Assembly (NCBI RefSeq): GCF_003670275.1
Contig: NZ_QXJF01000017.1
Span: forward strand, 1 to 48,059
Direction of reading: 5' to 3'
DNA from: Helicobacter labetoulli
Lineage (GTDB): Bacteria > Campylobacterota > Campylobacteria > Campylobacterales > Helicobacteraceae
Length of the DNA stretch: 48,059 bases
Under the pieces are notes generated by a model. It made no database searches. It had not been told where the DNA came from and saw only the letters and a list, made by a program, of their open reading frames with translations. Of this stretch, positions 47,609 through 48,059 are shown piece by piece. Each line of letters opens with the position of its first letter. Within the stretch, counting starts at the first letter, position 1. A program made the position numbers and the translations under genes.

Positions 47609-47911
47609 TTAATCCTCTTCTTCTTGTGTTTTTTGTTCTTTTGTGGTGTTGTTAACCTTATCAAGCACAGAATCAAGTCCATTTAGGAACTTTTGATACT
47701 GCTCTTCGGACATATTTTTAACTTTATCAATAATGTCCTGAGTGCTTTTATTGTTGATAGCTTCTTCTAGCTCCTCAGCTTTTGGAGAATACTCTGTATT
47801 TCTCTCTACACTTTTTGCTACTACACCATCTTCACAGGCTTGTGGCTGTGGTGCTCCAAATGCCACTCCAAAGGTGGCTATCAAAAGAAGGGATAATGTT
47901 TTCTTTTTCAT
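47609..47911 (-). CDS. Small secreted protein
   Basis: 100 residues. Signal peptide MKKKTLSLLLIATFGVAFGA, then PQPQACEDG and a helical acidic domain (AEELEEAINNKSTQDIIDKV; EEQYQKFLNGLDSVLDKV) with a Glu-rich end. AAGGAG before the ATG; nine bases after the outer-membrane gene at the right edge. Confidence 0.65.
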   Translation of the reverse strand: MKKKTLSLLLIATFGVAFGAPQPQACEDGVVAKSVERNTEYSPKAEELEEAINNKSTQDIIDKVKNMSEEQYQKFLNGLDSVLDKVNNTTKEQKTQEEED

Positions 47912-47920
47912 ATTCGCTCC

Positions 47921-48059
47921 TTAATATACAAATACAACACCGAGACTAAAAAAGCTATTTGCATCAATCATCACTTTTTGGATAGTGATTGTGTTGCCTG
48001 AAATAGCTGGGGCATCAAGTTTCATACCGCCACTTAATCCATAACTTGCACGAAGCGCC
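47921..48059 (-). CDS. Partial outer-membrane protein (C-terminus only)
   Basis: Minus-strand frame enters from the right edge: ALRASYGLSGGMKLDAPAIS, then GNTITIQKVMIDANSFFSLG and VVFVY-stop. Alternating strands with a final aromatic residue fit a beta-barrel C-terminus. Upstream gene of the secreted-protein gene. Confidence 0.6.
   Translation of the reverse strand, partial: ALRASYGLSGGMKLDAPAISGNTITIQKVMIDANSFFSLGVVFVY

Overview
The window looks like part of a large conjugative plasmid or related mobile element from a Helicobacter-like Campylobacterota host. This is inferred from the AT-rich base composition, the small Helicobacter-style outer-membrane proteins at the right end, the F-type transfer genes and the plasmid partition genes. 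I could not place the species. I saw no rRNA, tRNA, CRISPR array, insertion sequence or replication initiator.

Left part (1-14.5 kb) is accessory and defence-like: a frameshifted DUF3825 protein followed by a PIN-domain remnant; a large one-polypeptide restriction-modification enzyme (type IIG-like); an overlapping three-gene operon of a HEPN-like protein, an unknown protein and a SecB-like chaperone; a Panacea-type toxin-antitoxin pair; a flotillin split by a frameshift; and a GNAT acetyltransferase with a small partner. From 14.5 to 16.8 kb comes an unusually structured block: a probable non-coding RNA with its own promoter and terminator, a structured leader, and two reading frames whose coding sequence is full of perfect short hairpins.

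Middle part (16.8-27.7 kb, minus strand) is a transfer operon with traA-traL-traE-traK in the F order, preceded by an HD-domain protein, a YdjM-like membrane protein and a small helix-turn-helix protein. Upstream lie a large membrane-anchored charged protein with twelve tandem 8-bp repeats in front of it, and a protein resembling NusA. At 28-30 kb is an actin-type partition system: parC made of 23 11-bp repeats in four blocks, then parR and parM. Two secreted proteins follow, one a DsbC/TrbB-like thioredoxin-fold protein.

Right part (32.4-45.6 kb) is an array of more than twenty small minus-strand genes in about thirteen short transcription units. Each unit has nearly the same promoter (TTGAAA, 17 bp, TATAAT). 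Several genes are paralogs of one another and at least four gene fossils lie between them, two of them apparent chimeras. A solitary adenine methylase, a second Panacea pair, a YopX-like and a STAS-like protein are included. The array ends at a 0.7-kb non-coding stretch rich in inverted repeats (a possible oriT), followed by parB and outer-membrane protein genes. This layout suggests, but does not prove, the leading region of a conjugative plasmid.
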